Positions 17,601-25,538 of a DNA stretch of 64,000 bases are shown in pieces; position 1 is the first letter of the stretch, and every line of letters starts with the position of its first letter. Under the pieces are notes generated by a model. That model was not told where the DNA came from and searched no databases. It saw nothing but the letters and a program-made list of their open reading frames with translations. The stretch is from Flavobacterium sp. SUN052. Its GTDB lineage: Bacteria; Bacteroidota; Bacteroidia; Flavobacteriales; Flavobacteriaceae. The DNA lies in assembly GCF_028867935.1 (NCBI RefSeq), contig NZ_JAPQNS010000005.1, positions 62,001 to 126,000 on the forward strand, read 5' to 3'. Made by a program: the position numbers and the translations under genes.

Positions 17601-18400
17601 ACAACCACTGGTGCTGGAGTCGGCGTAGGGGCTGGCTTTGCTGCTTCGGGCCGTGGTGCATCCGCTGAACCAGTAGGCTGGTCGGGAGTTGCCACTGGCT
17701 TCGGCGTTTGCACTGCCACTGGTTCGGGCCGTGGTGTTTCAGCTTGCTTCTGCGGTGCAGGAGCTGACTGAACGGGGGCTTGAACAGGCGGAGCCGGACG
17801 AGGTGTCTCAACAGGCTTTGCCGGACTGCTTTCCGGAGCCTTCGCTACGGGAGCTGGTTGGACTGGTGTTGGTTGAGCCGGTGCAGCGGGTTGCGCTGTT
17901 ACCGGATTGGTAACTCCTGATTGAGTGGATGCTGCCGGAGAAGTAGATACTCCTGGTTTTGCATTCAGATCAATTTGGCCCAATATCTTCAGTCCTGGCA
18001 ATGTAGTTCCAGTTACTTCGGGTTTGCGTTCGGCCGGAGTCACTGGCTTCGTATCGGCAACGGGAGTAGTAGCCGGACGGGGAGTATCCCCGGCATTCGG
18101 ACGGGCTGCGTTCGGCTCAATGCGTCGCCCTGCGTCATCACGACGGTAGAGAATAACATCGTCGTCCTGCTTGCGGGGAGCCTCAGCCGGAGCCGCGGGG
18201 GCAGGCTTTGGGGCACCGTTCAGCAGGTCGCTGGATTTGAACTCTTTCGCCAACACCTCTAGCTGATCCGTCGGGATCTTAGTGTTGGGGTTACTATCGA
18301 CCTTATACCCTTTGGCAGACAGCTTGCTCACCACCGTGGATAATCCCACGTGGAGAACTTTTGCCACTTGGCTTAGTCGCATTGATTTATCTTCTGCCAT
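14687..18400 (-). CDS. infB: Translation initiation factor IF-2
   Basis: GTPase that brings formylmethionyl-tRNA to the ribosome. At 1237 residues it is long because of an extended, low-complexity N-terminal half. Order: an IF2_N subdomain at residues 1-55 ([18 protein letters not shown]), a Pro/Ala-rich segment to about 370, an Arg/Gly/Asn-rich segment at about 417-650 with repeated [14 protein letters not shown] units, a second IF2_N at about 650-715, then the G domain from about 735. G1 is GHVDHGKTS near 741, G3 DTPGHEAF, and the G4 position reads SKVD near 841 where most IF-2 proteins have NKxD. Domains II to IV complete the C-terminal part. Third gene of rimP-nusA-infB. Confidence 0.96.
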   Translation of the reverse strand: MAEDKSMRLSQVAKVLHVGLSTVVSKLSAKGYKVDSNPNTKIPTDQLEVLAKEFKSSDLLNGAPKPAPAAPAEAPRKQDDDVILYRRDDAGRRIEPNAARPNAGDTPRPATTPVADTKPVTPAERKPEVTGTTLPGLKILGQIDLNAKPGVSTSPAASTQSGVTNPVTAQPAAPAQPTPVQPAPVAKAPESSPAKPVETPRPAPPVQAPVQSAPAPQKQAETPRPEPVAVQTPKPVATPDQPTGSADAPRPEAAKPAPTPTPAPVVVAQEQPAPVKPQPTPVAENKPEVTIIEQQRQPQSAPAVAKPAATQQDRQDVRPANPDNRSPRPANADNRSARPTTPPATPTPPTSEGDAPAAVDHVPKEPETIRAEGKVQLQGLTVKGTIDLSQFNRPPSGRDRDKGKRKRIRGKEGSVASSSQPGTSGQPNAPRDGNNQNNGPRNDRGPRDGNNQNTGPRQDRGPRDGNNTARPGDNRTGQPGQGQQAGGFRNDRGPREGAPREAGQAGVGQPGQGQNRNDRGPRDGNNTASGQQSGGGNRSTTGAPQQGQSAPGGGGNRNQGGGGQNRGGGNNNNRGGGGNRGGNNNRNTGTAGGGVRRETPSDADVRANIRATNARLQGNQPNRGADRRRDRRRERGERERERMELENEDSKILRVTEFVSANDLSSMMDVSVNEVIATCMSLGMFVSINQRLDAEAITVIADEFGYDVEFVTAEQEVEAGLESVQDSEEDLLHRAPIVTIMGHVDHGKTSLLDYIRRTKVAAGEAGGITQHIGAYSVKTEDGRMVTFLDTPGHEAFTAMRARGAKVTDVVIIVIAADDSIMPQTREAINHAQVAGVPIVFAFSKVDKPGADAEKIRNALSQMNILVEEWGGKYQSQEISSKSGMGVDDLLEKVLLEAEVLELKANPNRRAIGTVIEAQLDKGRGYVSTVLVETGTLKQGDVMLVGAHYGRIRAMTNDRGERIKEAGPSTPVQILGLPGAPQAGDKFNVMETEREAREIANKREQLLREQTLRTRKHITLEEIGRRKAIGSFKELNVIVKGDVDGSVEALSDSLLQLSTGEVQVNIIHKAVGQISESDVLLASASDAIVIGFQVRPSVNARRLAEQEQIEIRLYSIIYDAINELKDAMEGMLAPTQEEVITGNIEVREVFKITKIGTVAGCMVTDGIIKRNNKIRVIRDFIVVHTGDIDALKRYKDDVSEVRQGYECGLSIKNFNDIQVGDVIEGFETKEVKRTLSST

Positions 18401-18419
18401 ACGTTCGGTATATGATCGG

Positions 18420-18452
18420 CAAATTTAGTGGTTGTTCCTAAGGAGAGAACAA
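18420..18452 (-). promoter_or_regulatory. Promoter in front of infB
   Basis: The minus strand has TAAATTTG (18420-18427), an exact TAnnTTTG -7 box, 22 bases downstream of TTG (18450-18452). The spacer contains a 7-bp dyad, GTTGTTC/GAACAAC, covering 18431-18453. It would give infB its own transcript in addition to the operon read-through. Confidence 0.6.
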
Positions 18453-18476
18453 CAAGTAGGTCAATTAAAATCCCGC

Positions 18477-19721
18477 TTACTCAAACTCTCTACGCAAAAT
18501 GTCGAGTATTTCCTCAACTGTAGCTTCTTCCAGGTCGGTCATGCGGATCAATTCGTCCTTCGTACGGGCTAATACGCTTTTGGCAGTATCAAGTCCCACA
18601 CGCTTGAATTCATCAATGATCCATGCATCAATTTCGTCCTGGAATTCCATCAGAGCAACGTCTTCGTCGTCCTCCTGTCCTTCATTGTCCCGGAACACGT
18701 CGATTTCCATATCGACTAACCGGCCTGCTAACTTAATATTCTGACCTCCCCGGCCAATGGCCAGAGACACTTGATCGGGTTTCATAAATACAGATACCCG
18801 GCGTGTGTCTTTGTCTATTGTCATCGTACTGACTTTGGCCGGGCTGAGCGCGCGGCTAATAAGCAGTTCGAGGTTTTCGGTGTAGTTGATAACGTCAATA
18901 TTCTCGTTATTCAACTCCCGCACAATGGCGTGAATTCGTGAGCCTTTCATTCCCACACAAGCCCCTACCGGGTCAATTCGGTCGTCGTAAGATTCAACGG
19001 CTACTTTGGCCCGCTCGCCCGGTTCACGCACAATTTTGCGAATCGAGATCAAACCGTCGTAAATCTCAGGAATTTCCTGCTCGAACAAGCGCTCCAAAAA
19101 CACCGGCGATGTACGCGACAGGATAATTTTTGGGGTGCCATTGTTCATGTCTACCCGGTGAATGATTGCTTTCAGACTTTCGCCTTTGCGAGGCCGGTCT
19201 TTCGGAATCTGCTCAGTACGGGGCAAGCTCAACTCGTTGTTCTCGTTATCAACAAGAATCGTTTCGTTCTTTACTAACTGATACACTTCAGCCGAAACGA
19301 GATCGCCAACCTGGTCTTTATATTTTTGGTACAGAATCTCTTTTTCGAGGTCTTTTACCTTCTGAATAAGCGTTTGACGGGCTGTTTGCACCACGCGCCG
19401 ACCGAAATCTTCGAGTTTTACTTCCTCAGCAACCTGCTCGCCAACTTCAAAATCATCCTGGATTTTGCGGGCTTCCGCAAGGGGTATTTTATCGTAATCC
19501 CAAATATCCTCCGAGTTATCGTCTACGATTTCGCGGGTACGCCACATTTCGAGGTCACCACTTTCGGCATTGATAATCACGTCGAAGTTTTCGTCGGTGC
19601 CGTATTTTTTACGAATCATAGTCCGAAATACTTCCTCCAGGATCGCAATCATGGTGGGCCGGTCAATATTTTTTGACCGTGCGAAGTCGGAAAACGACTC
19701 GATTAGTAAGCTGCTGGTCAT
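18477..19721 (-). CDS. nusA: Transcription termination/antitermination factor NusA
   Basis: Binds RNA polymerase and RNA to tune pausing, termination and antitermination. The 414-residue protein has the N-terminal polymerase-binding domain (ARSKNIDRPTMIAILEEVF and KYGTDENFDVIINAESGDLE), an S1 domain near 130-200 (DLVSAEVYQLVKNETILVD), then KH domains with VGACVGMKGSRIHAIVREL near 253 and IGRGGQNIKLAGRLVDMEI near 320. The C-terminus is short and acidic with a helical DEFKRVGLD tail, normal for Bacteroidota. It sits between rimP and infB on the same strand, 69 and 76 bases from its neighbours. Confidence 0.96.
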   Translation of the reverse strand: MTSSLLIESFSDFARSKNIDRPTMIAILEEVFRTMIRKKYGTDENFDVIINAESGDLEMWRTREIVDDNSEDIWDYDKIPLAEARKIQDDFEVGEQVAEEVKLEDFGRRVVQTARQTLIQKVKDLEKEILYQKYKDQVGDLVSAEVYQLVKNETILVDNENNELSLPRTEQIPKDRPRKGESLKAIIHRVDMNNGTPKIILSRTSPVFLERLFEQEIPEIYDGLISIRKIVREPGERAKVAVESYDDRIDPVGACVGMKGSRIHAIVRELNNENIDVINYTENLELLISRALSPAKVSTMTIDKDTRRVSVFMKPDQVSLAIGRGGQNIKLAGRLVDMEIDVFRDNEGQEDDEDVALMEFQDEIDAWIIDEFKRVGLDTAKSVLARTKDELIRMTDLEEATVEEILDILRREFE

Positions 19722-19790
19722 TTTAATTTAGGAGTCTAAAGTCTACAGTCACCAGTTGAAAGCCCATAAAAAAGGCTGTCGGTAAGCGAC

Positions 19791-20303
19791 TTAATTAAAA
19801 GATATTTCTACAATTGCCTGCTTAATGGTGTCGAAGCGAAACGGTGTAGGGCCTTCTGTTTCGGGGGCTAAGCCGGCTGCTAACGCAGCTTTCTGTTTTG
19901 TTTTCGATAGCTTAACTGTTTCAACGTCAAGCACAATTTGTTCATCCGTAACGCTGTCGAGTTTCCCCTTCAACGTTTTACCGTTCGTCAGCGTCAAGGC
20001 CAGCGTACGGCCAACGTTGCGCCGGAACTGACGAGGAGTCGTCAGGGGAAAATCAACGCCGGGCGACGATACTTCGAGCGTGAACGGTGCTTCACCAAAG
20101 AACTCCATTTCCTCCAACTGGTTACCCAGTTGACGGCTAATACTGGCGCATTCCTCAATCGTAATACCTTCGTCACTATCTAGCAGGAGGGTTACTTTCA
20201 GTTTCCCACCCCGTGCTCCCGCAACCTTCACAACGACTATATAGAAATAGTCGTTGTTGAGGTAAGGTTGAAGCAGTTCGGTTATTTTTGCAACGTCATT
20301 CAT
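19791..20303 (-). CDS. rimP: Ribosome maturation factor RimP
   Basis: Needed for late assembly of the 30S subunit. The 170-residue protein has the family core: YFYIVVVKVAGARGGKLKVTL-like first domain strands, the IEECASISRQLGNQLE helix near residue 52, and the LEVSSPGVDFPLTTPRQFRR motif near 78. The C-terminal SH3-like part (GKTLKGKLDSV, IVLDVETVKLS) follows. It is the first gene of the rimP-nusA-infB operon and has a promoter at 20371-20401 and a terminator-like hairpin at 20318-20341 in its leader. Confidence 0.95.
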   Translation of the reverse strand: MNDVAKITELLQPYLNNDYFYIVVVKVAGARGGKLKVTLLLDSDEGITIEECASISRQLGNQLEEMEFFGEAPFTLEVSSPGVDFPLTTPRQFRRNVGRTLALTLTNGKTLKGKLDSVTDEQIVLDVETVKLSKTKQKAALAAGLAPETEGPTPFRFDTIKQAIVEISFN

Positions 20304-20317
20304 GCCCTATGGCTAAC

Positions 20318-20341
20318 AAAAAAGGGAGTCGATCTCCCTTT
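20318..20341 (-). terminator. Terminator-like hairpin in the rimP leader
   Basis: On the minus strand AAAGGGAG, a 5-base loop and CTCCCTTT end in six T residues (20318-20323), only 14 bases before the rimP start. It lies between the promoter and the gene, so it would stop transcription of rimP-nusA-infB early unless read through. That is the arrangement of an attenuator. Confidence 0.65.
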
Positions 20342-20375
20342 GCAGCACTCTCATAACTTGATAAACGCTGCAAAG
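20338..20375. promoter_or_regulatory. Inverted repeat across the rimP transcription start
   Basis: Perfect 9-bp arms CTTTGCAGC/GCTGCAAAG at 20338-20346 and 20367-20375 with a 20-base spacer. One arm overlaps the -7 box and the other overlaps the terminator stem. It could be a protein operator. Confidence 0.45.
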
Positions 20376-20401
20376 ATAAGGCATTGACGATGAAATATCA
20401 A
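20371..20401 (-). promoter_or_regulatory. Promoter of rimP-nusA-infB
   Basis: TATCTTTG (20371-20378 on the minus strand) is an exact TAnnTTTG -7 box, and TTG (20399-20401) lies 20 bases upstream, the spacing expected for Bacteroidota sigma factors. The predicted start is about 60 bases before rimP. Confidence 0.75.
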
Positions 20402-20415
20402 GCAATCCCACTCAC

Positions 20416-21543
20416 ATGCCCTCTAGCTTCTCGGTGCGCCGACTTATTGGTTTGTTTTTCCGGTCGTTGTTCTGGTCGCTCAATGTAGCGCTGGTACTTT
20501 ACACGTTGTTATTATACTGGTTGCTTTATGATTTGCCAATACAACACTGGTCGGCCAGTATGTTAATGATTACTTTGCCAGTGGCCTGGGTGTTGAACAT
20601 GATCTGCTTAATAATTTGGCTTTTTGCCAACCCCTGGCGGAGCGTTCTTTCCCTGTTGGCGTTGCTGGCAGGGTTTTGGTTATGGCCCCGTACGCTTGTT
20701 TGGAACAGTCCGCAGCCTAATCTGCAAGGGAAGTCAACGTTGAGTTTACTGAGTTATAACGTCACCAATTTCAATTCGGACCAGCTCTACTCGAAACCTT
20801 CCAAACAGAGTCGTACACGGCTTATTACCGATTGGGTTATTCGGCATGAGGCTCCGGTGAAATGTTTCCAGGAGTTCTACAATTCACAACGGCACCCTGT
20901 TCTTCGAATGGCTGACCGGTTGCGGGCTTCGGGGTACACCTACGAAGCCGTGCTTTACCCTGGGTATGATCAGGTACCAGATTCTTTTCTGGGGGTGGCT
21001 ATCTTTTCGAAATATCCAATTATAAACCAGGGACGTGAACCGTTCGGGATACATGCTCACAACGGCATTGTATGGGCCGACATCAAAGTTGGTTCGGATA
21101 CCGTTCGAATCATCAATGTTCACTTTGAGTCGATGGGGATTCGGGTCCGGCGGGTGCTCAACCAGCAGGAAATGGCGGGCGTTCGGAGCGAGACACGGGG
21201 CATTCTGGGTTCACTTCGCGAAGGGTTCATTGCCCGGAGGGAGCAGATTCTTCGCGCCGAGAAGTACATAGCCGACAGCCCATTCCCGGTTATTGTAACG
21301 GGCGATTTTAACGAAACGCCCTATAGCGTAGCGTATGGACGGATACGGAACAAACTCAACAGTACCTTTGAAGATGCGGGGCGAGGCTTCGGCTTTACGC
21401 TGAACCGGGCTCCCAAGTTACTCCGCATCGATAATCAATTTTACGATGCCAACCGGTTAACCCCGCTCAGTTTTAAAACCTTCAATGACGTCCCTTATTC
21501 CGACCACTTCCCCATTTACGGGGAGTACGTTGTTAATAAGTAG
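20416..21543 (+). CDS. Endonuclease/exonuclease/phosphatase-fold membrane-anchored protein
   Basis: A 375-residue protein. Three hydrophobic segments fill residues 1-105 (FFRSLFWSLNVALVLYTLLLY and others). The remainder is an endonuclease/exonuclease/phosphatase domain: LLSYNVTNFNSD near 110 carries the N, VKCFQEFYNS near 153 the metal-binding glutamate (FQE), then VTGDFNETPYS near 292 with the catalytic D-x-N and the terminal SDHFPIYGEY with the D-H pair. Such proteins cleave phosphodiesters in DNA, RNA or lipids. It diverges from rimP. Substrate not known. Confidence 0.87.
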   Translation: MPSSFSVRRLIGLFFRSLFWSLNVALVLYTLLLYWLLYDLPIQHWSASMLMITLPVAWVLNMICLIIWLFANPWRSVLSLLALLAGFWLWPRTLVWNSPQPNLQGKSTLSLLSYNVTNFNSDQLYSKPSKQSRTRLITDWVIRHEAPVKCFQEFYNSQRHPVLRMADRLRASGYTYEAVLYPGYDQVPDSFLGVAIFSKYPIINQGREPFGIHAHNGIVWADIKVGSDTVRIINVHFESMGIRVRRVLNQQEMAGVRSETRGILGSLREGFIARREQILRAEKYIADSPFPVIVTGDFNETPYSVAYGRIRNKLNSTFEDAGRGFGFTLNRAPKLLRIDNQFYDANRLTPLSFKTFNDVPYSDHFPIYGEYVVNK

Positions 21544-21546
21544 TGG

Positions 21547-21595
21547 GAAATGAATAATGACGAATTATTCGCTGAGAGTCATCATTATTCATTTC
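21547..21595. terminator. Hairpin between convergent genes
   Basis: Arms 21547-21563 and 21579-21595 match at 16 of 17 bases. It lies between the plus-strand EEP-fold gene and minus-strand moaE, so it probably ends both transcripts. Confidence 0.7.
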
Positions 21596-21597
21596 GC

Positions 21598-22008
21598 TTA
21601 GGGCGTTGCATTTACCCAGATTTCCCCATCCACAAACACTTCCTTTTTCCAGATGGGAACCGTCTGTTTAATAGTGTCGATGATATACCGAGTAGCATCA
21701 AAAGCATCAGCCCGGTGGGGTGTCGAAACGCCAATAAGCACGGCCATTTCGCCGATGCGCAGCAGACCTGTACGGTGCACAATCACAAACTTTAGGATCT
21801 TCCACCGGCGGCAGGCTTCATCCGCAATTTTCTGCATTTCAGAAAGTGCCATACGGTCGTAGGCTTCGTATTCGAGCCGATCGACGGGGCGAGATTGTGT
21901 ATTGTCGCGGACAACGCCCAGAAACAGATCTATGGCACCAGCATTATCGTCTTGAAGGTACTTGTACGCCGAAGCAATGTCGATGGGATTGGAGGTAAGG
22001 GATATCAT
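21598..22008 (-). CDS. moaE: Molybdopterin synthase catalytic subunit MoaE
   Basis: With MoaD, inserts sulfur into precursor Z to make molybdopterin for molybdenum enzymes. The 136-residue protein has AGAIDLFLGVVRDNTQ near residue 23, LEYEAYDRMALSEM near 44, IVHRTGLLRIGEMAVLIGV near 76, AFDATRYIIDTIKQ near 101, and the catalytic-lysine motif PIWKKEVFVDG near 118. It follows moaD with a 5-base gap. Molybdenum-enzyme genes are not in the window. Confidence 0.95.
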   Translation of the reverse strand: MISLTSNPIDIASAYKYLQDDNAGAIDLFLGVVRDNTQSRPVDRLEYEAYDRMALSEMQKIADEACRRWKILKFVIVHRTGLLRIGEMAVLIGVSTPHRADAFDATRYIIDTIKQTVPIWKKEVFVDGEIWVNATP

Positions 22009-22013
22009 AGTGG

Positions 22014-22262
22014 TTATCCTCCGCTTACGGGAGGAATAAGGGCTACTTCGTCAGTGGATTTGAGTTGAGTATCGGGCTCGGCATATTCACCGTTCACAGC
22101 TACGAGTAAGGCGCGTATGTCGGCCAAACGGGGATATTGCTCATGAAGTTGGGTAAGCAAATCAGATACGCGGGCGTTGGGTGCCAGCGGATGCCGAATC
22201 TCCGTTTGCCCCGTTATGTCGCGGGTGATACCAAACAAGAGGACGTTTATGGGTGCATTCAT
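22014..22262 (-). CDS. moaD: Molybdopterin synthase sulfur carrier MoaD
   Basis: Ubiquitin-like sulfur carrier, 82 residues. The fold is beta-grasp (INVLLFGITRDITG, then LLVAVNGEYAEPDTQL and EVALIPPVSGG), and it ends in the Gly-Gly that becomes the thiocarboxylate. It is directly upstream of moaE on the same strand and diverges from the CocE/NonD gene. Confidence 0.95.
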   Translation of the reverse strand: MNAPINVLLFGITRDITGQTEIRHPLAPNARVSDLLTQLHEQYPRLADIRALLVAVNGEYAEPDTQLKSTDEVALIPPVSGG

Positions 22263-22346
22263 GGTTCAAAGTTCGAGAGGATTTTGTTGGCAGACAACGG
22301 ATAGGTACAGGAAAAATAGTATTTTCAGGCATTACTACCTGATACA

Positions 22347-24251
22347 ATGAAAAAACGCTATTTACTACTATCAGTTACCCTGCTTTTAGTTTGTTCAATT
22401 GCCTGCCTCGCGCAGACAGCAACGTCGTCGGCCGGCGATGTGTTGCAACAGCTTCAACAAATTGCCATTATTGAGCCCAAAGTTATGATGCCGATGCGCG
22501 ACGGTGTCCGGCTGGCTACCGACATCTATCGGCCTAAGACCGACAAACCCGTTCCTATTATTTTCTCTAAAACGCCGTACAATTTTAACAATTGGGGCGA
22601 TGGCGAACAGCGGAGTAACAACTATCAGGCGGCTCTGGATGCTGTAAAGCATGGCTATGCCTACGTGGTGCAAAATGAGCGGGGCAAATTCTTCTCCGAG
22701 GGTCAGTGGGATATTTTGGGGCCACCCACAACCGATGGTTACGATGCCTTTGAATGGATGAAAAAACAAGCCTGGTGCAATGGTAAAATTGGCACGCTGG
22801 GCTGCTCGTCAACGGCCGAGTGGCAGATGGCCGTAGCGGCCCTCGATCACCCAGCTCATGCAGCTATGTTACCCATGGGTTTTGGAGCAGGCGTAGGTCG
22901 GGTGGCACCGTTTATGGAACAGGGCAACTGGTACCGGGGTGGTGCTCAACAGATGTTGTTCACCACCTGGTTATATGGCACACAAACCGATGCGTTGGCC
23001 CGGCCTCTATTTCCTAAAACAGCCACAAGCGAAGATCTGGAACGAGTTGCCCGTTTTTATGACCTCGCTCCCGAAATGCCCAAAGTAGATTGGGCGCAGG
23101 GGCTTCGGCATCTGCCTGTTCAGGACATCATCAAAAATGCCAATGGTGCAAAGGGCGTTTACGAGAAAATGATTGTCCGCAAACCCAACGATCCCGATTG
23201 GTACAAGGGTGGGCTCTATCACGACAATATGCCCTTTGGCGTGCCTAGCTTCTGGTTTGCTTCGTGGTACGATGTCTCGACCGGTCCGAATCTGGCCTTA
23301 TTTAATCACGTTCGTAAAAATGCCATAGACGAACAAACCCGCAACGCGCAGTTTTTGGTTATTGCGCCTACGCTGCACTGCGCTTACAAACGGGCTACCG
23401 CCAACACCATTGTGGGCGAACGGAGCGTGGGCGATGCCCGCTTAAACTACGACGAACTTACCTACGGCTGGTTTGACTACTGGCTAAAAGGGGAGCAAAA
23501 CGACGTGCTGACCAAAATGCCCCGCGTTCGGTATTTTACGATGGGGTCGAACAAATGGCAAACCGCCGATGCCTGGCCTCCTGCCAACACCGCTATGACT
23601 ACCTATTATCTGTCGAGCAGCGGCCGGGCCAACAGCTTGTATGGCGATGGCAAACTGACGACTTCGGCACCGGGCAAAACCGAGAAATCCGATGCTTTTG
23701 CGTACGATCCGGCTTATCCGGTTCCATCGTATGGCGGTAATGTCTGCTGTACCGGGACTGCTATACAGGGCGGAGCTTTTGACCAGCATCAGATGGAAAC
23801 CCGGCAGGATATTCTGGTGTACACTACTGAACCCTTTGCCGAAGGTGTTGAACTCACAGGCTCGATTGAATCGACGCTGTACGTTTCGTCGGACGCTAAA
23901 GACACTGATTTTACGGTGAAACTAATCGACGTGTACCCTGATGGACGGGCGTACAACCTGGACGAAACGATTCTGCGGGCCCGTTACCGCGAAGGTTTCG
24001 ATAAGGAAGTGATGATGGAGAATGGTAAGGTGTACAAGCTAACGTTGAGTCCAATGGCAACGAGTAATTTCTTTGCACCGGGCCACCGGGTTCGCATTGA
24101 GGTGTCGAGCAGTAATTTCCCGCGTTTTGATCGAAATTTGAATACGGGCGGTAACAATTACGACGAGTCAAAGGGGGTTGTAGCTCACAATCAGGTGTTT
24201 CATACGGCACAATACCCCTCGCAGGTGCGTTTGCCGATTGTGCGGAAGTAA
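22347..24251 (+). CDS. CocE/NonD family hydrolase (X-Pro dipeptidyl-peptidase-like)
   Basis: Secreted serine hydrolase of the CocE/NonD group, 634 residues. Residues 1-22 are a signal peptide ending at CLAQ. The alpha/beta-hydrolase core begins [18 protein letters not shown] near 46, and the nucleophile elbow is [13 protein letters not shown] near 150 where many relatives have G-G-S-Y-G-G, so the serine is in an unusual setting. A jelly-roll domain typical of the family makes up the C-terminal part ([20 protein letters not shown] onward). These enzymes cleave esters or proline-terminal amides. Substrate unknown; it stands alone between moaD and the VWA gene. Confidence 0.88.
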   Translation: MKKRYLLLSVTLLLVCSIACLAQTATSSAGDVLQQLQQIAIIEPKVMMPMRDGVRLATDIYRPKTDKPVPIIFSKTPYNFNNWGDGEQRSNNYQAALDAVKHGYAYVVQNERGKFFSEGQWDILGPPTTDGYDAFEWMKKQAWCNGKIGTLGCSSTAEWQMAVAALDHPAHAAMLPMGFGAGVGRVAPFMEQGNWYRGGAQQMLFTTWLYGTQTDALARPLFPKTATSEDLERVARFYDLAPEMPKVDWAQGLRHLPVQDIIKNANGAKGVYEKMIVRKPNDPDWYKGGLYHDNMPFGVPSFWFASWYDVSTGPNLALFNHVRKNAIDEQTRNAQFLVIAPTLHCAYKRATANTIVGERSVGDARLNYDELTYGWFDYWLKGEQNDVLTKMPRVRYFTMGSNKWQTADAWPPANTAMTTYYLSSSGRANSLYGDGKLTTSAPGKTEKSDAFAYDPAYPVPSYGGNVCCTGTAIQGGAFDQHQMETRQDILVYTTEPFAEGVELTGSIESTLYVSSDAKDTDFTVKLIDVYPDGRAYNLDETILRARYREGFDKEVMMENGKVYKLTLSPMATSNFFAPGHRVRIEVSSSNFPRFDRNLNTGGNNYDESKGVVAHNQVFHTAQYPSQVRLPIVRK

Positions 24252-24317
24252 GCAGCGAACAAATACGCGAACGGTGCTGTTTTGTCCGTGTCCACTCTAC
24301 TAATTAACCGAATACAA

Positions 24318-24337
24318 AGACGCGTAACGTTGCGTCT
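24318..24337. repeat. Short palindrome of the GCGTCTCT family
   Basis: AGACGC and GCGTCT frame a central GTAACGTT. It resembles the repeats at 8129-8183 and 46378-46399 and lies 15 bases before the VWA gene. Confidence 0.5.
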
Positions 24338-24352
24338 CTAACCGCTTTACGG

Positions 24353-25456
24353 ATGAAAGGCTTTCAATTTTCCCAGTATGTGCCCCCTGAGCAGAAGGAG
24401 GGCAATAAGTTTGATCATTTGTTGAATATTTTTCAGCAACTGCTGCTGATCACGTCGGGCGATGTAGAGCAGGCCATGTCGTGGATGAACCAGCTCGACC
24501 GGCAGTATGGCCTGACCGACGATAAGTACGGAATGGGTGATTTCTTTCAGGAACTAAAAGATAAGGGTTACCTAACCGAAGAAAACGCCGAGGGCCAGAT
24601 GAAGATGACCGCCAAAAGCGAGCAGACGATTCGGAAATCGGCTCTGGACGAGATTTTTGGGAAACTGAAACGCTCCAATGCCGGTGGCAACCATAATACG
24701 CCCTACACTGGCACCGGCGACGAACTGAGCAGCGATATCCGAACTTACCAGTTTGGCGATTCGCTGGAACAGATTTCAATGACGGAGTCGATTCGAAACG
24801 CCCAGATTAATAGCGGTGTCGAAGATTTTACGTTGATGGAGCGTGACCTCGAAGTCACCCAGAAAGAGCAGAAAACCCAGACCTCAACGGTGCTGATGAT
24901 CGACATTAGCCACTCGATGATTCTGTACGGTGAAGATCGGATTACACCGGCCAAAAAGGTGGCCCTTGCCCTGGTTGAGCTGGTAAAGCAGAAATACCCC
25001 AAAGACACGCTAGACATTGTGGTGTTTGGTAACGATGCCTGGCAGATTCAGGCCAAAGATTTGCCGTATCTGGAAGTGGGTCCCTACCACACAAACACAG
25101 TGGCGGGGTTGGAACTGGCCATGGACTTGCTGCGTCGGCGGAAGAACAAGAACAAGCAGATTTTTATGATCACCGACGGAAAACCGACCTGCTTAAAAGA
25201 AGGGATCAAGTATTACAAAAACTCGTTTGGACTCGACCGAAAAGTAGTGAGTAAAACCCTTACCCTGGCCGCTCAGGCCCGACGGTTAGAGATACCCATT
25301 ACGACGTTCATGATTGCGACCGACCAATACCTGAAGCAGTTTGTGCAGGAGTTCACAAAGGTGAACAACGGCCGGGCTTATTACAGCGGCTTGCAAGGGC
25401 TTGGCAACATGATGTTTGAAGATTTCCAGCGCAACCGGCGGAAGAATATCAAGTAA
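24353..25456 (+). CDS. VWA-domain protein, partner type for MoxR-like AAA+ ATPases
   Basis: A 367-residue soluble protein with a helical N-terminal half and a von Willebrand factor A domain from about residue 176. The metal-ion-dependent adhesion site is complete: DISHS at 184-188, the later threonine in HTNTVAGLE, and MITDGK near 265. It has no signal peptide or membrane segment, unlike BatA-type VWA proteins. Proteins of this layout pair with MoxR/ChlI-like ATPases, and a suitable ATPase is encoded at 12112-13641. The two genes are 11 kb apart and on opposite strands, so the pairing is inferred from family knowledge. Confidence 0.85.
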   Translation: MKGFQFSQYVPPEQKEGNKFDHLLNIFQQLLLITSGDVEQAMSWMNQLDRQYGLTDDKYGMGDFFQELKDKGYLTEENAEGQMKMTAKSEQTIRKSALDEIFGKLKRSNAGGNHNTPYTGTGDELSSDIRTYQFGDSLEQISMTESIRNAQINSGVEDFTLMERDLEVTQKEQKTQTSTVLMIDISHSMILYGEDRITPAKKVALALVELVKQKYPKDTLDIVVFGNDAWQIQAKDLPYLEVGPYHTNTVAGLELAMDLLRRRKNKNKQIFMITDGKPTCLKEGIKYYKNSFGLDRKVVSKTLTLAAQARRLEIPITTFMIATDQYLKQFVQEFTKVNNGRAYYSGLQGLGNMMFEDFQRNRRKNIK

Positions 25457-25492
25457 AGGAGCGTTCCGCTGTTGCGGAGAAGAAGAAAGACT

Positions 25493-25530
25493 AGGGGCTG
25501 ACGCAGGCACATTGGCGCGTCAGCCCCTTT
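25493..25530. terminator. Bidirectional terminator between VWA gene and gldG
   Basis: AGGGGCTGACGC pairs with GCGTCAGCCCCT across a 12-base loop, then a T-rich tract. It stands between convergent genes. Confidence 0.88.
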
Positions 25531-25538
25531 CCTTTTGT

